Assembly (NCBI GenBank): GCA_001598975.1
Contig: BBXU01002197.1
Coordinates: 1-56,550, forward strand
Direction: 5' to 3'
DNA from: Parachlorella kessleri
Taxonomy: Eukaryota; Chlorophyta; Trebouxiophyceae; Chlorellales; Chlorellaceae
DNA length: 56,550 bases
The notes below the pieces were generated by a model. It was not told where the DNA came from, did not search any database, and saw only the letters and a list, made by a program, of their open reading frames with translations. The translations under genes were made by a program, and so were the position numbers. This document shows, piece by piece, positions 1 through 11,089 of the stretch. Position 1 is the stretch's first letter, and the number at the start of each line of letters is the position of its first letter.

Positions 1-729
1 CCCCCCTCCACAATGGGCTGCCAGTTGAAGCGCTCCTTGATTTGGGTCAGCAGCTGCCCGATCTGCTCGTATTCCAGCCGCCGCTTGGTGGCGATGGTGT
101 AGCCCAGCTTCTCGTGCTCGGTGCCAATCCTGCAAAAGGGCGCCAGCAGGAGGGGGGGGTTGCGGATGCCAGGTAGCCCACGTGTGCACTACAGCGCCCT
201 CCCATTGGCTCCAGCTCAACCCAGTTCTTCTGTGTTTCATAGCTGGCTGGAGCGTTGCTCCAACAACAACCAAGGTGCCTGCTTCTTGTTGGTGGATCAA
301 AGTGGCCCAACTGTGGAAACGGCATTGGTCCAGAGGTCTAGACTACCCAAAAGGACCAGTACACCAGTGGAAGCAGATAACAGGGTCCTGGGCCGTGTAG
401 CTTCCTGCTGATAATCTGCATGCAAACCCAGGCCTCACACACCTCCATCGCTCGCGGGGCTTGCAGCCGCTGGCAAGGTAAGCTACCAAGTCATCCTTGG
501 TAAGTGGGGCTGTCGCCGTCTCTGTGGCGACAGCGTTGATGCGAGAATTGTGCAAAGACCGCTGGCTCCTGCCAATCGCACGTCGACAGAAAGGTTGACA
601 TGTCTGCGCTTTACCCACTCCACAATACTTCTGCAGCTGCATTGGAGGTGGATTTGCAGATGAAGCTCCGGATCGCCCCTGGGATGGCTGAGTTAATGCA
701 AGTGCTGGACGAAAACTGGCTGATACCAT
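1..729 (-). CDS. GSH1: Glutamate-cysteine ligase, plastid type (partial, N-terminal part)
   Basis: Catalyses the first step of glutathione synthesis, joining glutamate and cysteine with ATP; in plants it acts in plastids. Two coding exons are visible: 729..443 and 129..1, joined in phase (AG|G makes Arg). The joined protein reads ...LVAYLASGCKPRERWR then IGTEHEKLGYTIATKRR, the conserved start of plant-type GSH1, where the EHEK glutamate lies in the active site. About 70 residues precede the conserved part and are rich in Ser, Ala and Arg, fitting a plastid transit peptide. The gene continues beyond the left edge, so most of the catalytic domain is missing. The start at 729 is the first ATG in frame with the exon. 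The family call is secure; the exact start is less so. Confidence 0.9.
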
Positions 730-1630
730 TAATAGGTAACCTGTGCCTGTACTTGTTGCCAGGTCGCTAAATAAAGACAGCTGGGGGGCTCTCCCTAGGC
801 TGACATAACCGGATGACTACGAAGATTAGTATCAGTTAGTCTTAGGGGGGGGGGGCACGGTCCGTGTTTGTTAATAGTGGTCAGCTGTGCGAAAGTTAGG
901 GACTATCTGTACAAATAGAGCTGCATGCACTTCTGCTTTGCGGCTTGCCTGATATTTGATCCAGTAGATTCAAAGGCAACCTGTTTCCGCCCATGGTTTC
1001 ACTGCCATATACTGTCACTGAGACACACCTAAATGCTTCAAACAAATTGTCACCCTACCCGTCCTCGGCAGTGGCCAGTCTCGGGAGTGCCCAGACTGCA
1101 ACCTTCTGCTGCCGGAGAGAGGTCCAGCCCACAAAAAGCAGCTGCAGCCGATTTGCACCCACGACAAAACCACCTAGCAGGTGCATCGCACCCACAGATA
1201 TCAACGAATTTACATGGCAAGCTCCAAATGGAATGTCAAAGAAGTACCCGAGACAGGTACGAGTTACGAACCAGTTGGCCAACTCACAGCTACCAATAAT
1301 GACAAGGGGGGCGCATGCCGATATGGCCATATCCTTTAGTGAGACCTGCTTTGCTAAGATCCCCAGTTGAGAACTAAACAAGACAAGAGTACTAACAAAG
1401 AGCAGTACAGAAGGTCGGATGTCAGCGTCAAACCTAAGTACTAGTAAGTGGTGTACATCAGCCAAGGCTGTGCCACAATAGCCCAGCAACGACCACAGAT
1501 ATGAAAGCAATAGACGACAGTCTCTCATCACCTCTGCTACATCGTAATGGAGAATCCTCCAAAAAAAATACTCATCTACCAAGGGGACACAGCGCTATCG
1601 CGATATACAATGGTCATACAGGCCACCACC
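730..1630. other. Intergenic: GSH1 upstream region and 3' region of the next gene
   Basis: No spliced gene was recognised. It must hold the GSH1 promoter on its left. A G-rich run lies at about 845-855. A minus-strand TGTAA (TTACA at 1210-1214) could polyadenylate the membrane-protein gene that stops at 1631. A 175-codon minus ORF at 1055-1582 is discussed in the findings. Confidence 0.5.
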
Positions 1631-2905
1631 TCAGAATACCAGCCGTGATAAGAACAGGCCCCCAACCACGAACACGCTGACTCCAATGATGCTCCCCATG
1701 ACCACCGTTGACGACCAAAACTTGTTGAAGCCGAATCTGTTTTCCAGCACACCCGTCACCTGCAGCACCATCCGCCACAGACACTGCTGAACCCAGGAGG
1801 CTTCACAGGCAACATAGCACAGCAGCTCAACCATGTTCGAAAGGCGATGCACAACGTCACCCAAGGTTCTTTTGCATACCCCACGACAGACTCATCACAC
1901 GACTCACAACTTCATTGGCTCATCAGGCTCATAAGACTACTCACCTGCTGCACAAGCCTCACAGCATAGCACCTTGAAGGGGGTCGGTTGGCACAGCGCA
2001 CACAACCCACATTAAACACATACATCAGAGATCCCTACACTGCTGTTGCAGACTGAGCACCTCAGGCCCCCACCGCCAGTTGACCTCAACCCCCCGTGTC
2101 ATCAATTAAGGCCCGCTTTTACTACCCAACAGTCCCCGCCGGCAGCTTACCTTGTCTACCACGGGCGCCAGGGCTGCCGCCCCCGCCAGCCGCAGCGGCA
2201 TGGCCGCCGAGTTCCCCGCCGCCATGAGCGCATACAGCTTGAACACCCCCACAAGGTTCTTGACTGGGTTCAACCCCGTACGGGCCTCGTAGGCCAGGAA
2301 GGCTGTCACCAGCACGGCAGTGGTGGACACGTGGACGAGGGCTCCTGCAAGGCAGCAGAGCCCCAACCGGGAGCTTAGCGTCAGCAGGCTCAGATAGCGG
2401 GGAGAGGTAAGGCGTCACTGACACAAGCAGGGGGCGGCCGATAGACGCTGCAACATAGTTTGCTGAGCGACATGCTTCCCACGGGGCACCAACTGCACAC
2501 GTCCACCTAGGACTCACCATACGCCAGCACTGCACCACTGCCAAGGGCTTTCAGCCTGTCCTTGCCCTGCTGAGCTTTCTGATGCTGCGCCCTGAACCAG
2601 GAAAGAGGGCCCGGCTTGTGTACAGCTTGGGCCTCGTTTTCCACGCTGTCCTGCTCCTGCGCTGCGCAACAAGTGCCTCGCTGGTATCTGCTTGGCCGGA
2701 GCCGCGCTGTCCTGGGGGCCAGGGTCTGCATGACGCGGCCGTGCCGATGGGATCGCTGGCAGCTCCTGCTGCCAAGAAGGCGAGGTTGCATGACAGTCTG
2801 CATTGTTGCTTGATCGGGACTCGAAGATTGGCGGCCCTTCGCGGACACTCTGCTCTGAAACAGTTCCACCCCGCAGCTGCCCACCAGCTGCCGGCCACTG
2901 CCCAC
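1631..2905 (-). CDS. Plastid-type integral membrane protein, unnamed family
   Basis: Three exons splice in phase: 2905..2518, 2344..2151 and about 1783..1631 (an acceptor 3 nt upstream is also possible), giving about 244 residues. The first 110 residues are basic and rich in Ser and Gln, like an organelle presequence. Then comes KDRLKALGSGAVLAYG, a hydrophobic stretch (VSTTAVLVTAFLAYE), a second with FKLYALMAAGNSAAMPLRL followed by AALAPVVDK, and a last helix near the C-terminus (TVVMGSIIGVSVFVVGGLF). So there are three or four membrane segments. The helix, PLRLA and AP-x(2)-D layout distantly recalls FAM210/DUF1279 proteins, but this is a topological resemblance only. Function is unknown. 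The gene is in tandem with RH3 upstream and GSH1 downstream. Confidence 0.72.
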
Positions 2906-4228
2906 GACCGTCGACAGCTCCAGGCACGTGCGCGTAAGTACTTAGCTACAGCCTCCGCTCAACTAATGCCGGGTGGAAAGGAGTCAAGGGAAGGGTCAAA
3001 GCTGCTCCTTGTGTCTAGGGGCGCGCAGGCGCGTCAGCCGACACGAACCTTTCCCCAGGACATCTTAAGTAGGCAAATTTTAGGAAGTGCGTGTATGTGC
3101 GTTTGTGATTCAGGACTCAATGGCGCCATATTGACGCTACTGAGTGCAAGGGTCAAGTGCAACCATAATAACAAAACCCATGACAGGGTATGCTGCAGTG
3201 CAAAGCCTGGGTGTGCGAGCGGTGAGGGCAAGGAGTTGAACCTGGGGTTAGCAGGCGCCGTCATTTTTCCAAGGATATAGACCATCATTGTCGTAGATGC
3301 TCCGAAGGGATGGGGGGCAAATATAAACGGAGTATGCTCCGTTTATAAGCCCTTAGAAAATGAATACGCGTGCAAGTTGAAGAATTCAGCAGTTGACAGC
3401 ACTGCAAACATGTCGATGGCAGTGTCGTGGGCATCCTCTTGCGCACAATCTTTGACATGGCACGACGCGACGCTTGGGTTTGGCACGTAACAACCAGGGT
3501 CAGTGCGGCTGGTGCCAGCTGCGTCAGTTGGCAGGCCGAGAGTAGGGCAACTAGCATTGTGATGGGTTGAGTTGGGAAGACACTGGGTTTTGGCAAATAG
3601 CAGAGTGCCAGAAGTCCTCCCCTTTCATCCTGCAGGCTGGGAGGAATTTGTCTGACGACCAGCTTGGCCACTAAAGCCAGGGAAAAGCTGCCATTCGTGT
3701 AACACGACTTGTGTAGCACTTGACTGCCATGTAAATAACGATGAGGCTATGCTGTGCGGGCATCACTAGTACCGCTTGACACAGTAATCTGGCACACTAG
3801 TGCAGCCCTAGGAGAAAGGTAGTAGCAAGACAGTAGGATAATACACAATGAATGACAGTGGATATACACGCACAGCCCCCTCAAGCGACCTCGCCATGCA
3901 CCTTAGAACAGGCCAAATCTAGTGGGAGGTCTCGACAACGTTTCGCCGTTTCCGAAGCGCTGCACACACCAAGCAGCAAGTTGCAGCGAGCACCTCGATA
4001 TAAACCAGCTAGGGCAGGTAGTGCGAAACAGGGCCGGCATTTGTTATGTGGCCAACGACTCGGAGCTCATTCATTAAGCAGGGGAAGACACCATATCCTT
4101 CGCATCCCTGGGCGCCGGGGCAGCCATATAGGGAGCGCGCCTGGCAGGGCCTGCAGACGACCCACCCCACATATCCTCCCAACAACACCGCCGTTAGCCG
4201 CGCTCTCAAAAAGCATGGGTACACAGGC
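2906..4228. other. Intergenic: RH3 3' region and promoter of the membrane-protein gene
   Basis: No gene supported. A 144-codon minus ORF (3285-3719) lacks recognisable domains. A perfect hairpin lies at 3322-3347. No TTACA motif was seen close behind the RH3 stop. Confidence 0.5.
3322..3347. repeat. Perfect inverted repeat (11-bp stem, 4-nt loop)
   Basis: TATAAACGGAG and CTCCGTTTATA flank a TATG loop. It lies between the RH3 stop and the start of the downstream membrane-protein gene. It could be an RNA hairpin or a dyad binding site; no function can be assigned. Confidence 0.75.
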
Positions 4229-7200
4229 TTACCAGCCACCGGAAAACTTGCCACTCTTTGAGCTACTCCTGCCTCCCCGGCTGCCCCCAAAGGAGGACTT
4301 GCGATCATCATCAAAGTCCCAGCCGCGCCCGCGCCCACCGCCAGAGTCGCCGCCGCGGCCCCTACCGCCGCTGCCGCCGCGGTCCGACCGCCGGTCCCGG
4401 CCCCACTCAAAGCTGCCGCCGTCCCTGCCGCTGTCCCTGCTGCCACCGTAGCCGCCGCTCCTGCCGCCGCCGCCGCCGCGGCTGCTGCTGCCCCTGCCCC
4501 CGCGGCCGCCGCGGTCAAAACTGCCCCCCTTGCTCAGGCGCCGCCGCTCAAAGAAGTCATCGTCGCCGTCCCTGCAGGTGTCGAGTGCACACATGGCAGG
4601 TGTAGGTATGCCGCGCCACCCTGGCTCATGGGCTGGGCCCCCACTAATAAGGCACACGATCGAGTAGGAGGTCACTCCTGCTGCCCCGGCAGATCCGGAT
4701 CGTGCCAGGTGTCTGCATCTTCCCTTGCCAGCAGCTCCATCCCCCCCCCCTGACGCTTTCCCAATGCCTGGCAACCCACACCTGCGGCGGTCAAGTGAGC
4801 ACCCCCCCTCCCCCCATGTTCCCTGGCCCTCACAGCCGACCCTGGACGAGAGCAGCTGAGAGAGGCTCACCTGCCCCCGCGGCCGCCGGACCGCCCGCCA
4901 TACAGCTCCTCCTCAGGCGGGAGGGTGGCAGGCTGGGTCAGCGTCACGCCGCGCTTACTAAGCTCCCCCTCCAGCGCCTGCACAAGCCCCCACATGACAA
5001 AGTCAGTCAGTGAGACATATCCACACAAGAGCCGGCTCCCCGAGGGCACCCCCACAACCAGCTGCCCCAGCGCTGCAAGCCGGCCCAATGCCAAGAGCAG
5101 ACCACAGCTGCACTCCTCATCCATCCGTGTGTACACCCGTCCCAAGAGCAGGTCTCCCCAGTGCAGCAACAGGCAGCCAGAGTGCCCTTAAGCGCTCACC
5201 AGTATCTCCTGCGCCAGCATGGGCGGCACGTCGAAGGCTGCTCCCTCCAAGCGGTTCTGCGGCTCCGCCAGCAGCCGGATGCGGCCCACTTGGGCAGCCT
5301 TGTCGTGGTTGTTCAGCAGCCGCGACACAATGGCGCTGCAGCAGGACAGGCGATCACAACAGGCACTGGTTAGCATTGGTGGGATGTGCTCCTTTCGAGG
5401 CATGGGTATTCAACACCGTTGTAAAGCACGTCACCCAACAAGCCATCCCACCAAATACCGTGCACATGCCGCCAACCTCCATACACACCGGGGCAGGCAA
5501 GCAGGAAGCTACGTCAGCGAGCCAGGTTGCACGGCCACGTGTGAAGTCGCTGCAGGCAGACAAGCCTGCCGGCGGCAAACCTGCAACTTACTGTATGTGC
5601 TGGGGGCGTGTGATGCGCCCCGCCTGGCTCATCATGCGCAGCGTGACCAGCCCCTGCTCCAGCGTCAGCAGCGACCGAGGCTCGGGCACCTCCTTGATGC
5701 CGCTCAGCGCGGCCAGCGCAGCCTGCGGGGCGGTGGGCAGCGCACAGCACGGGTGAGTCAAGTGTGAGTCAACAGCTGCAGTGTCGATGTGTGCGCCGCC
5801 AGAGCGGCGTGCCTACTACACCTAGGGTAGGATAGCAGGTCTGACCAGGGGCACAAGCGACCCCTTCCTGCCTGCCAGTAAAACCCTCTCACTCCTACTG
5901 CCAGCAGGCATTCAGGTGAACCGGACTCAGCCAACACTGGAGCAGAGGAAGACATGCTACCTCCGCTATTCCCAGCGGGCCAACAAAGCTTGACTACCAA
6001 CCCCCGCCCTGCTGCCTCAGCGGCGGCCCACCTCCATTGCGTCTTGCGGGTTGCGCGAGTCCAGAATGAGCTTGGCCACGTTGGAGAAGTAGGACTTGAC
6101 CTCGGGGTCCACCCCATCCAGGCGGTTCATCACCTGCGGGACACCAGGCACACACACACACGCGCGCCGGTCACTTGCGCGCACGCCAAGCAACCCTCCA
6201 CTGCAGGCACCACATGGCTCACTCGCTTCTACATGGCGCTTAAACATCTCCGAGCAAGAGCCGGCCAAACTGCCGCCCTAGAGAGCTCGGCCTGTGCTAG
6301 GGTGGCTCCTATTGGTGGCTCACACGCCCCCAAGCAACCCAGTAGCAGCTCATCAGTGTCACCATGCAGGGCCCCACGGGCACGCCAGAGATCTAAACAG
6401 GGCTAAGCCCGGCCAAGGTGAGCGAGAGTACACCCACCTGCTTGGCGGCCGCCTCGACAACCTCTGCCGGCGAGGGCGCCGAGATCATGGCAACGTTGCT
6501 GGTCTCGGTCTCGCGCAGGATGCGCTTGAAGTAGCCAATCTCGCGGCGGGTGAACATGGCAATGGTGGTGCCGCTCTTGCCCGCGCGCCCGGTGCGGCCT
6601 GCAGCACAGCGGCGGGAGGGCGGCCGCGGTGACAGGGCGGCCACTGTACGTGATATGCAAGCAAGCTGCACCACTACACCACGGCGGGACATTCCTTGCC
6701 AACGCAGCCTGCACTGCCTGAGCATACGCGGGTTGCACACCTGCACTCTTGCGGCAACCTCATCCACTAGCCTGCCCTCTTTCTGACTCCTACCAGACAA
6801 CAGCGACGTTAACGCCCCAAGCAACTGGCCCTCTGCTGGCTCTTCCTCCCAGCCCACAAGCCAACCCCCGCCCAGCAGCCCCTCCTCCCCAGCCCCTGCG
6901 CACGTGCACCACGTGCCCTTCCCTCTTTGTTCCTGTACAAAGCAACCCCACCCCACAACACCTTCTACCCCACCTGATCTGTGAAGGAAGGCCTCAGGGT
7001 CCTGCGGCAGCTCATAGTGCACCACCAGGTCCACGTCTGTGATGTCCAGACCGCGCGCAGCCTGCAGCCAATACCAACAACCACCACTTCCTCACACACT
7101 GCTCTCCACCACTTGCTGCACCTCGCCAGAAACCCATTTGCAGCTCTGCTATACTGCGCTCCCCCTCAAGTTCTTCATGCACTTTGTTGACAAGGACCAG

Positions 7201-10200
7201 CGCCCCTGAACCCCAACAGCTATCGAGAAAGGTGCCACCTCCTCTGGTAACAGGCGTCCTGCCTTAGTGCAGGACGGCCTCTGTCACTGCTGAGGACGAA
7301 CCAACCCTTGCGTTTCCATGGTTGCGTGGCATCAAGGCCGACACCTGCCCCGCCATAAGTCCCCTTACTCACCACATCGGTGGCCACCAGCACTGAGGTC
7401 TTGCCCTCGCGGAAGCTCTCCAGCACCTTCTCGCGCTCGCGCTGGCTCATGTCACCATGCAGCGCCTGCACCATGACAGAGGGGGCCAACAAGAAGAGAT
7501 GTGGGTGGCAAGGCGAGCCGTGCAAGAAAGCCTGAGGTGAGGTAATCTCCCTGCAACATCCCCGCAACTCACCTAGCACTGCAGCCTCATGACACGCTTA
7601 GCACACAGGCACAGCAAGACAGGGGTCCAACTCTTTCCCAAAAAACAGGCCTGCGCTCCTGGGTCAATCATCGCAGGCCCCCCCCCCCCCACACACACCC
7701 ACACCCACGCAGCATCCTCAGCGTCCACCCACCGCGCATAGCAGGTGGCTCCCCACGGCCGCCGCGACCTCGTCCGCCTCCCGCTTGGTCTGTGTGAACA
7801 CCATCGCCTTGCCGCCCTCGCCATACACGGTCAGGATGTCCACCAGCACTGACCGGCGCGACTCGTCGGTCACCTGCACATGTGTGAACAGGGTAAGGTG
7901 GTAAGGCCACACCCCCCGAGTGAACAGGGACATCCTGCGGCCAGTAAGCTTTCCGGAAGCAGTCCTCCTTGGTTCTGCTGGCAGGATAAGAAGAATCTGC
8001 AGCATGCGCAAAAGCGCACAGCCGGCTGTTGCGATATGCAGGGCCTCCAACAGCAGGGCCTATTTAACAGCAGCTCAAGGCCGCGGCCGCTACTAATGCA
8101 ACCTCACCTCACTGGAATCACACCTCTGGCGCCGCTACATCTTTACTGGCACCCCATCCCCCACCACCAGCCACCCCTCCTCCCCACACCCACCCACCCA
8201 CCCACCACACACCTGCACCGCTAGGGCAGTGATGGAGTCCGCCATCTTGCCGCTCTGACCCTCGCCCACCAGGTCCACAGTGATGGGATCGTTCAAGTAG
8301 CTCTTCACCTGCAGGAGCAGGCGCATGGCGACCCAAGAAACCCTGGTGTAACCCTGCTGGGGCACGACGGGACGCAAACAAGCGCTGCACTACCAAAGCG
8401 CATAGTGGGCGCACCCGCCGCGCGGGGCAGGGGTTTCCCAGCAAGGCGGACTGCACTGCACCACTCAGATAAACCACAAGCCCTTGCCCAAGAAATTTGC
8501 CTCAGCTGTCCCTGCCTCATCCTCGCCCCAGGCGACCAGCACCGGCAACCAGCACCCAACTCACCAGCTTCTTGACCCAGTGGGGCATGGTGGCCGAGAA
8601 GAGCATGGTCTGCCGCTCCTGGGGCACGTTATTCAGGATGGTCTCCACGTCCTTCTCAAAGCCGACATTCAGCATCTGATCCGCCTCGTCCAGGATCACA
8701 AACCCGACCTGCGGCAGGGCAGACAGAGGAGAGGCGTCACACATGCCACAATACCAACCAACAAGACTGACAGGGCCGGCAGGCGCATACAACCCATGCA
8801 GTCCCCTTTTGAAAGCAGCAAGCAGATGCAGGCAACTGCAGGCTGGATTTGTTTGACTGACACATCCATCCTTAGCCTACTCCACTCAAGTGCAGCAGAT
8901 AGCAGCTGCCGATACACCTAGGGTTATCCACCCAGCCGTCCTTCGCACAACAGGACCCGGCAGTCCTTCTTACTACTAGCACAAACTCGATTGATTGTAT
9001 CCCAGCACAGTTGGGATACAAAAACCCGGCAGCCAGCTCAGCCCTCACCCTGCCGAGGTCCAGCGAGTCCTGGTCAATAAGGTCGATGACGCGGCCGGGC
9101 GTGCCCACCACCACCTCCACACCGCTGCGCAGCTCACGCAGCTGAGGGCCGATGGGGGTGCCGCCGTAGTAGCAGCCCACGCGCAGCGTGGGGGCGGCAG
9201 ACTGGAACTCGCGCTCCACCTGCCGCGGGGAAGCACGGGGCAATAAAAGTTGAGTTGAGTTGACCACTGAGGCGCAAACATAGCTGCGGTTGCAGTGGTA
9301 ACCGATTGCTGCTGGCCTGTGATACAAGCGAAGAAAAAAACCACCTGCAGTCCCAAGTCCACAGGTTCTGCGGCCTGCCCTGCAGCCCTTCCCCACTCAA
9401 GGTTGTGCACAGCTGTAAGCGGGCAGGCCCACACATGACAAGGGGTCACTGCCCAACCTCTAGAGTGTAAGGTGAAGGATCCCCCAACCATGAAGAATCC
9501 CCCAAACACAACGCAACCCTGCCGCCAGCGCACCTGCTTGGCCAGCTCGCGTGTGGGTGCCAGCACCAGGCACCGCGGGTGGGGCTTGGGGCGGCCGCCC
9601 TCAGCAGACTTGGCGGCCATGATCTTCTCAATCACGGGGAGCGCAAAGGCGAGGGTCTTGCCAGAGCCGGTCTTGGCACGGCAGATCATGTCGGAACCGT
9701 CCATGGCGGGGGTGAACACCTGGGCAGGCATGAGCACCAAGAACGATCTGGCAACAAGGGAACCACCGACCTTACCAAAATCATAAAGAAGCTTACCAAG
9801 ACAATAAAAAAATCCAGATAACAAGAAAGCCCAAGCTCGAGGGGACTGGGATGCATTACACCCAGCGGCCAGGCCAAGGCTTGAAGGCAGTCAGACCAGA
9901 GGTTCCCAAGGCTAACCAACCACCAGAGGTTTCCACAGGCTAACCAACAACCAGAGGTTTCCACAGGCTAACCAACCACCAGAGGTTTCCACAGGCTAAC
10001 CAACCGCCAAAGCTTTTCATAGGCTAACCAACCCCACTATGTGCGCACATACTGGTACCCCCACAAGGTGCCCACCTGCTTCTGGACGGGGAAGAGTGAG
10101 AAGATGCCCTTCTCCTCCAGCGCCTTCACCGTCACCTCAGACAGCCCACAGTTGACCAGCTGCAGCCACGAGCACAACGACAGATAGGCCACCCTCGTAC

Positions 10201-10979
10201 ACAAAGAGTGCAAAAGCAGGTATACTCAGCCACTTTGTTCAACGCTATGAGTGAGGGAGGTCAGGTCACAGGTCCAAACCCACCATGCAATTCATCCTGT
10301 TGCATATTTGTGCACGCTCCAACTCAGCATAGATTGCAGCAGCAGCAGCATGCAAGCTAGCTGCAGTGAACGGGAGTCCGGGTCGAGAGCGGGTCAGGTA
10401 GTCTTCTCCTCAATATCCATCCCCAGCCACACAGCAAGGCGTCACGACCACCAAGAAAAATTGTAAAATAGCTAACAGCCTTAGCTCACCATCAACGACT
10501 CGTCAACCACCTCCGGCTCCTCGTCAGTCTCTGCGCCCAGCAGGCTTGCAAAGCTTTGGTGCTCGCCCTCCAGGTCTGTCGCGGCGCCCACCGCCCACTT
10601 GTCCTCCTTTTCCAAAGGGGGCTCGCTCGCCAGCTCCGCCAACTGCGGTATAAAAAACGAGATTAGTTGTCAGGAAACGAGAAGGACTAAGAGTTAGTCC
10701 GGATTCACGCCTAGAGGGTGTGGATAATGTTGCCATGCATGCACCGCGGAGTGCCCGGAATCTCACCGCTGCTGCCGCGTTTATAGACGAGCTGTGGACG
10801 CTGACCACGGACGCCTGGGCCCAACGGCCAGAACGAGGCCTCATGGCAGGTGCATGAGTGTTACCGGCCAACAGGCGAGCCCGCAGGGCCTGACTGCCGG
10901 TGGGCACCTTAAGTACCCTAAGAGCGACGCTTGGACCGAATGCCATGGTCACAAGACTCTGGCTTAACCTCCTTGCCAC
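4229..10979 (-). CDS. RH3: DEAD-box RNA helicase, plastid RH3-like, with GUCT region
   Basis: ATP-dependent RNA helicase; plant RH3 acts in plastids in group II intron splicing and ribosome assembly. Sixteen exons splice in phase to 782 residues: 10979..10767, 10642..10490, 10159..10076, 9719..9534, 9219..9049, 8708..8565, 8308..8213, 7873..7733, 7465..7373, 7061..6974, 6598..6438, 6133..6032, 5722..5592, 5335..5200, 4977..4871, 4571..4229. Residues 1-70 look like a transit peptide. The helicase motifs are intact: FPVQ (Q motif), AKTGSGKT (about 165-172), PTREL, GTPGR (251-255), DEAD (276-279), SAT (307-309), VFTQTK, ARGLD and HRSGRTGRAG (about 455-464). Residues 510-668 match the GUCT region. 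Residues 670-782 are a Gly/Arg/Ser/Asp tail ending FSGGW. The first exons could be misjudged; the core is certain. Confidence 0.93.
9893..10037. repeat. 28-bp tandem repeat in RH3 intron 3
   Basis: About five consecutive copies of a unit like CAGAGGTTTCCACAGGCTAA followed by CCAACCAC. The middle three are near-identical and the first and last have diverged (the last reads CAAAGCTTTTCATAGGCTAA). It lies wholly in the intron between the Q-motif exon and the motif I exon. Confidence 0.85.
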
Positions 10980-11089
10980 GGCCGCCAGGGCTGGTTATTC
11001 CTAGGGCTGAAGCACAGCCCGGTCACCACAGGAAAATTAATGGAGGATGGCGTTAAGCCGGGCAAGACAGGCAAGTTAGGGTAAGCAGC
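10980..11089. promoter_or_regulatory. Compact divergent promoter between RH3 and MDP1
   Basis: Only 110 bp separate the first in-frame ATG of RH3 (minus) from that of MDP1 (plus). Both transcripts must start within or very near it. If MDP1 really starts at a later ATG (11210 or 11270), the shared space grows to about 230-290 bp. No TATA box was recognised. Confidence 0.5.

Noticed and set aside
3285..3719. 144-codon minus ORF behind RH3
   Set aside because: No domain, no homology recognised, and no splice context; treated as 3' or spacer sequence.
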